64,000 nt of DNA. Origin: Gordonibacter sp034932485 (GTDB lineage Bacteria; Actinomycetota; Coriobacteriia; Coriobacteriales; Eggerthellaceae). Positions 61,001 through 64,000 of this stretch are shown here, one piece after another; the stretch's first letter is position 1, and each line of letters opens with the position of its first letter. The position numbers and the translations under genes were made by a program. The notes beneath the pieces were generated by a model, which worked only from the letters and a program-made list of their open reading frames with translations, did no database searches and was not told the DNA's origin. The stretch is taken from contig JAYFOQ010000010.1 in NCBI GenBank assembly GCA_034932485.1, positions 62,001-126,000 on the forward strand, read 5' to 3'.

Positions 61001-62610
61001 ATGAACACGTTGTCGTGCACGTAGCAGCCGCCATCCAACTCGCCCACGATACCACCCTCATAGAAGGCAGCGGTCGCGCCCCCGCAGTACACGCTGCCCG
61101 TGTTGTAACAGGCGTATATTTCGGGAGTAGACTGCTGCGTTTCGTGCTTTTCTAGCATGCCGCAGATGCCAGCCGTGAAGTAGCCAGTCTTAGTATTTTC
61201 GCTCTGACCATGGTTGCGGCTGTAAGAAATAACACCCCAGCTCTGGCCCGCGATACCACCGCCAGCCGGCTTGTTCCAGCGCGTTGTGCGCACATGCCCT
61301 ACGTTGCTCTTGGCATCGGCACCGGCCGTACCGTTCGTGCAGCGCGTGACCGTGGTGTTGGAGCCCTGCGAACCAACGATACCACCCACAGTGTGCAATC
61401 CAGTTACGTAGCCGGTGTTCGAACAGTCGGTGAGTACCAGTGGCGCAGCACCTTCCTCCAAGCCCGGGTCGCCGCGATTGTCACCCAAACCCGACATGGC
61501 AATGCCGCGAAGAGAGCCTATAACGCCGCCCAGACCATCAGCACCGCCGTCGGCCTGCCGTACCTTCTGAGAGTCGATATCGGCAAACGTAGCACCTGCC
61601 AGCGACGTTGTGAACAGCGTAGCGGTGTTGTGACAATCCGACACATTTCCCAGGCCATAACCGCCCACACCGCCCACGTACAGGCTTTTGGCCTCCACAA
61701 CCGCACCAAAGCGATCAATACCCGATGCACCCGAGGTGATAACCAGCAGTGTGCCCGCGTTTGAACAACCCGAGAGGTCGCTACCGAACCAGCCAGCGAC
61801 ACCGCCCACGTTCTCCACCACGGTAGACACGGTCGCATCCTTTTCGTCTTGATAGGCGTTCGCCGGTGTCTCGGCACGCAGCGCACCGCCGAACGAGGTG
61901 CCCGACACGGCACCCTGCACGCGGCCGACCACGCCACCCACGTTCTTCATCACCGACCCGGTGGGCGTGGTAGCAGTGTAGTCCAGCGACACCTTCGCCT
62001 TACTCGAGCAGTTCTGTATGCTGCCGCGGCAATCGCCTACAAGCGATCCCACGTCCTCGAACACGTCCTTGTCACTTTTTAGTGTCACAACGCTCTGGTC
62101 GCCCAGCGACACGTTCTTAATAACGCTGCCCTCAGCCGCAACGCCGAACAGTCCCACATCCGAAGTGCCGGACGTTATATGCAGACGCTCGATGCTGCCA
62201 CCCTGGCCGTCGAACGTGCCCCCAAAAGGATGCGCGTCAGTGCCGATGGGGGTGAACTCAGCGGCAAACAGGTTCAACGACCCAGCCAGCTTCACCGTCT
62301 TGCCAGCAAACGACACTGCAGCGATAGGCTTGTCGGCTATGTTTTTCGCGTCGCCGTTCACCAACGCCGAGAAGGCCTGCATCTGACCTGCGGTGCTAAT
62401 GGTGAACTCCGTAGCATCGGGATCGTTCGTGTACCACGTAAGATCGAGTTTGTTGTAGTTATACGCCCAAGCCGACCCTACACCCACTACCACGGCCAAA
62501 AGCGTGGCAACCGCCACGATGACCACGCGCGGTATGCGATGGGTGGACTGGGGGTTGCGTGCCACATGGCTCGGTGGACGCTGCGCGTATGCGCTCGGTG
62601 GTGCTTCCAT
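55027..62610 (-). CDS. 2,527-residue surface protein with GLUG and MBG-type repeats and LAXTG sorting signal
   Basis: A very large wall-linked protein. A short cytoplasmic N-terminus is followed by a membrane segment (residues 28-49). Residues about 80-560 form repeats with VGGVAGW/VGGVVGR and NVGGVGG text like the GLUG motif. From about 630 to 2,290 come roughly a dozen MBG/Ig-like repeats with the pattern YTG..L.P.V.V...G..L..G.DY.V.Y.NN...GTATVTV.G.GNY.G. The C-terminus has a Thr/Gly spacer, then LASTG (residue about 2,489), a hydrophobic stretch and a basic end (RKMGR), a sortase signal with Ala at the second position. The ATG at 62610 has AAGGAGAGG upstream; the frame open to 62709 lacks a site. 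Confidence 0.9.
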   Translation of the reverse strand: MEAPPSAYAQRPPSHVARNPQSTHRIPRVVIVAVATLLAVVVGVGSAWAYNYNKLDLTWYTNDPDATEFTISTAGQMQAFSALVNGDAKNIADKPIAAVSFAGKTVKLAGSLNLFAAEFTPIGTDAHPFGGTFDGQGGSIERLHITSGTSDVGLFGVAAEGSVIKNVSLGDQSVVTLKSDKDVFEDVGSLVGDCRGSIQNCSSKAKVSLDYTATTPTGSVMKNVGGVVGRVQGAVSGTSFGGALRAETPANAYQDEKDATVSTVVENVGGVAGWFGSDLSGCSNAGTLLVITSGASGIDRFGAVVEAKSLYVGGVGGYGLGNVSDCHNTATLFTTSLAGATFADIDSQKVRQADGGADGLGGVIGSLRGIAMSGLGDNRGDPGLEEGAAPLVLTDCSNTGYVTGLHTVGGIVGSQGSNTTVTRCTNGTAGADAKSNVGHVRTTRWNKPAGGGIAGQSWGVISYSRNHGQSENTKTGYFTAGICGMLEKHETQQSTPEIYACYNTGSVYCGGATAAFYEGGIVGELDGGCYVHDNVFMYGTVSTHLSDRTDANDLAVGRNYGTVANTSVVYETAKKAAEKKGVWISSGETVAILNKLTANTGWKSYYFISNNANNAYPVLNGQAVPDAMIDLSKVACTIEFSKNAKYTAASNPAPTLKVSITVDGKTTELVQGSDYKVVADAGALDENGTCKGLTNGEKPYQATIEGIGNYYGTPAQKTAYGIDRGDFSECTVSVVNGKWTGKALNNPSVSVVDAGGSVVDAGDYTVKVNNGEDCVKVLASYPVTATASSSSNYSGTAAGVYAIDAGDVYKDSDIIGVVYNNRVWYYDEDKNDLYEVIPADASGNALVEGAELVYYQDSTGKSLPCVLPQSYVDANGKQSTRTLYQSEDGRWLTVAEPKHKDAEGKPVYGDMAVDFTGSAIEPQMIGVLYPCATDKGAFGDYSPAWLSGVRESEITTDNPASKYDYFTHYGYAGDATQRLAPRNTNATTSDDKPEASVMVYGIKSGNFANYAYMDFKINKVAATADNLKVVVKKNTLPYSSGALPATPVATRNDVSGMVNSAVEVRYVPEGATYDENNPATYCVLEGSNWKLEFDHGTDAEGNAVSAGGYAAGSRLYYNVVPTDTCSLTGWGKVAVVDPLIVESSDKVDLANNIIEVVLEQGKTWSIKNPHPAIVSMTNTVTGEQLVEGVDYAISRAGTDNAPPRYDEATDTLVGVMYINAMGANYSGSRTVEYTVGKGDVSDLMKDGSIVNQKFVFIDPDSGMTAISKLPYRVNGWNASDLSEVLTLNMGNAKYIFDSVALVERACLTVTNIAKNGVSVDAIQGAYKNKDVYTLTVVCDGDNTKYVESNQPFEVTISTKLLSFGTTELGQSVGSKMFTKMDLEQHEFMYTGKPVTVKPVMFDGAGNLSALSMTLVWVNDIKTAPTEPGDYNTPHAADPTNTAIKDRYDDLRITGDGDYYGKSTNTSLDSTGSKQSYAIPGVVDLSFKIVAADIADNQKVEVKVDEAYYADGAEVKPGVTFYDAQTGEQLDKFTRDDYTLTYKNNTQVGRATVVVTPSNNGHLSVHGDMSGATGFEVPFTIMGDGVQTSQVPWDHAATVVVHSDGSLSEPGVVGALDGVTFTAGTDYRVEAGVLDGVEFAEKKDGWKAGDQVFYRVTGIKDGVLAGTVVLDAVQAVAATDANTFKNGSAALKAAAASTVYTGAAATPVVTAADGASPLVEGRDFKVACSVVNAGDAEATVSGLGAYAGSTVVSFAIAPADMASLKVEAANKVYAGRQITLDAADVSKVELGGVVLPAADYALEAEGYGENLNALNGGTATLVPASGNLTGSVKFLFGITPAPLVNSELNVTVVDSKAYTGTGVELGAGDLAVHDTKRDRDLVFGEDYTVAGYGGNVNVGTATVYLAGAGNYSASDNTVTATFGIVAADFGAAEVQGINEAYEFCGKNNPVQPEPRVVLNGVELPASDFQVTYGANNTIGVDAGTLTVTPQGTNVTGQAKTASFDITVDVSKATVESIPNATFEPGGSYEPDLQVSFNGAELEAGVHYSVKYDSAAAGTKTLVLTGIDPCTGTKKVTYGIDGKPLVESMVDVQLSGLVYTGAALEPAVVLTDGGVELVEGTDYDVTYENNVDATADGAPATLTVTGKGNYAGMLTKTFAIAPKPLDSSSVLAEALATGLFSGAAVGAQVSASDTAIVVDAVTGKTYALVEGTDFTRTYANNAAVGTATVTLVGKGNYTGTLPLTYSVKGDLSAAQVAALSSLVYTGAALAPAPTVTLAGVTLIANTDYTVAYSANTQPGTASVTLSGAGSYEGSKTATFVITAPARVDATTGIVVSGTALVDLAAEGAEVQVITRALAADSSLLAQVKDTFATADTEAFLGFEVTLQTVKDGRVQVVRDSFGQLTLSLPVGAVYDGRTVTVIVRHTAEDGTVTFDTRRVVIAEGKATFTVDKFSEFFVAIDKVPAVDGGNTGTADGSTALGGTQGGSAGTLASTGDVAGGFACALVALAGLAAALVFLAFPAIFRKMGR

Positions 62611-62729
62611 AAAAACCCTCTCCTTGTCTATCAGGAATATCTTCGAGCGGCCGAAGCCGCATTGGTGCCGCAAAGGATGCATCAAAGGTGCAGATGGCGG
62701 GTGCTGCACGCGTTTTCATAGCAGCCCCC

Positions 62730-64000
62730 TCACGCCGCCGCCGGAGGAGACATGCCGAATAGGTCGAAGTCGTCAGGCAACTTGCGCCTGAAACGCATAC
62801 CGCTCGCAACCGCGCCCGCAGCCACCGTTGCTACCACCAAAGGTATCGCATAGGGTTCAAACGGGTTGACCAAGACGATAGGATCCACATCGGACTGCCG
62901 CTTGGCTATCATCTCGTATACCTGCCAGCGGCTTCCACCCGACTCCGCTGCAGCATCGGTGTTGCCCGAGCTTTCCAAAACGGGACCAGCCGTTTGCTGC
63001 GTGGCCATTTCCTGCACATCGTCGCCCTCACTCGAAGCACTCTTGGAAATATTCGCATTGCCCGTGGCGTTGGCGTTACCGCCCGTCCCGATAGCGCCCT
63101 TGTCACCGGAGCCGTCGGATTCTACACCGCCGCCCTTACCCGGATCGGTGCCACCCGGATTGGTGCCATCGCCCCAACCGGTGGGCGGCGCGCCATCCAG
63201 CACAACGGTTATAGTGTTAATAAACTTGATGGATTTCGATGTGGAGTTGTCGGCAAGGCCGGTCGAACCAAACAGCAGGCGCAGGCACGTGCCGGAGTTT
63301 AGCTCACTACTAGGCTCACACGTGCCACCTTCGCGCCAGCTATCAGCATAGGCCAGCATGGGTGCCACAGGAACCGCCCCCGCCGTCGACGCACCATCGG
63401 CATTCGGATAGTAATAGCGTGTATATCCAAACAGAAAGCTATTCGTTATGGCACCCGGATTGGCCCCGTCGTTGGCTGCAAACTTAAAGTAGAGCACCTC
63501 CCCAGTGACAATACTCAGATGATCGAGCAACGTAGACAAGTAGATGCCCTGCGCCGTATCGGTAACATACGACCCGCCCGACTTGGTAAGCGTATAGGTA
63601 CACGAGGCGTTCTGGATGCTTTGCAGCGCACCGATGCTCAGGGTTTCGGTTTTACCCACTACGCCCGGCATACTCTCGTATTCAATATTTATGACCAACT
63701 GGCTAGAAGGTGCATTGCCTCCATCAAACGTGCCCTCGTTCACATTAATGGAGACTGAAGCTACCACTAGGCCTCCGTTCACACCAGGGTCGCCGCCGAC
63801 AAGCGTGGCCACAACCTGCGTGCGGCCATCGTGCAGGGGAACGAAGCTACCGCTAGCTGCGTTGACAGAGCCCACATCGGTACTGTCGATGCTCCACACG
63901 CAGCTCGACGCAAGGGCCGCCGCAGCTTCAGCAGTGTAGTCGCTTGCAAGTGGCGCGTTGCATTTCACCGTGCCATCGGAATACGTCGCTCGAACGTAGA
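62730..64000 (-). CDS. Ig-like surface protein, N-terminus beyond window
   Basis: An open minus-strand frame from the right edge to the stop at 62730. The first visible part reads ATYSDGTVKCNAPLASDY, the end of a bacterial Ig-like (Big) domain, so the real start lies outside the window. Next comes a domain with VINIEYESMPGVVGKTETLSIGALQSI and TAQGIYLSTLLDHLSIVTGEVLYF, similar in order to the secreted protein at 54282. A Gly/Asn-rich linker and a membrane segment near the end (YAIPLVVATVAAGAVASG) followed by RFRRK anchor it. It is the first visible gene of the surface cluster. Confidence 0.82.
   Translation of the reverse strand, partial: YVRATYSDGTVKCNAPLASDYTAEAAAALASSCVWSIDSTDVGSVNAASGSFVPLHDGRTQVVATLVGGDPGVNGGLVVASVSINVNEGTFDGGNAPSSQLVINIEYESMPGVVGKTETLSIGALQSIQNASCTYTLTKSGGSYVTDTAQGIYLSTLLDHLSIVTGEVLYFKFAANDGANPGAITNSFLFGYTRYYYPNADGASTAGAVPVAPMLAYADSWREGGTCEPSSELNSGTCLRLLFGSTGLADNSTSKSIKFINTITVVLDGAPPTGWGDGTNPGGTDPGKGGGVESDGSGDKGAIGTGGNANATGNANISKSASSEGDDVQEMATQQTAGPVLESSGNTDAAAESGGSRWQVYEMIAKRQSDVDPIVLVNPFEPYAIPLVVATVAAGAVASGMRFRRKLPDDFDLFGMSPPAAA

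Noticed and set aside
55027..62610. CRISPR or tandem DNA repeats within the giant surface gene
   Set aside because: The repeats are at the protein level and diverged; no regular DNA repeat with spacers was seen there or elsewhere in the window.

Overview
The window looks like a piece of chromosome from a monoderm actinobacterium of the class Coriobacteriia, most like an Eggerthellaceae member of moderate G+C (something like Cryptobacterium). This placement is inferred from gene content: fumarase and malate dehydrogenase without sugar pathways, an archaeal-type topoisomerase I, a PSP1 protein next to holB and tmk, many Fe-S and radical SAM proteins, an LAXTG-type surface protein, and no outer-membrane genes. 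No rRNA or phage genes are visible. One tRNA (Thr, UGU) is present.

Layout. 1-9 kb: an ABC exporter pair cut by the window edge, an L,D-transpeptidase, pyrE, a VanZ-like protein, the fluoride channel fluC, a TetR-controlled ABC exporter with a perfect 18-bp operator, tRNA-Thr and a second TetR regulator. 9.4-14.8 kb: a five-gene plus-strand island joining a glycine-amidinotransferase homologue, an EamA transporter, an unknown protein, a creatininase and an MHS-type transporter; this looks like a guanidino-compound (creatinine/creatine/arginine) pathway. 14.9-20.7 kb: a cation efflux protein, then a two-gene radical SAM DNA-repair cassette behind a consensus promoter carrying two LexA-like boxes, a DUF362 ferredoxin-like protein behind a MerR-type promoter with a 19-bp spacer, and a PflX-like radical SAM protein. 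20.8-35.2 kb: a long minus-strand housekeeping block (dehydrogenase-like protein, two DegV proteins, pncB, PSP1 protein, holB, tmk, two-subunit fumarase, ferredoxin-nitroreductase, malate dehydrogenase, topA). 35.6-43.9 kb: a small secreted protein, a complete polar amino-acid ABC importer, a NatAB-like ABC exporter, a DUF1385 protein and thyX. 44-50.9 kb: methyltransferases, a flavin reductase-rubredoxin fusion, a THEP1-type NTPase, a DUF364 protein, a lipase-like hydrolase and a decayed stretch with remnants of a DUF4143 ATPase and a GrpB-like gene next to two 18-bp direct repeats.

51-64 kb is one minus-strand cluster: a truncated Ig-like surface protein at the window edge, a 2,527-residue surface protein (GLUG-like repeats, many MBG-type repeats, C-terminal LASTG sorting signal), a secreted protein, a lipoprotein, a TolQ/ExbB-type proton channel, a DUF2149 protein with an ExbD-like membrane Asp, and a siderophore/corrinoid-type binding lipoprotein. 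I read it as a proton-motive-force-linked surface capture system in a cell without an outer membrane. Its ligand and purpose are unknown. It and the guanidino island are the best candidates for undescribed biology here.

Start sites were chosen by ribosome-binding sites and by stop/start overlaps, and are often downstream of the longest possible start. All family assignments are by eye; no searches were run.
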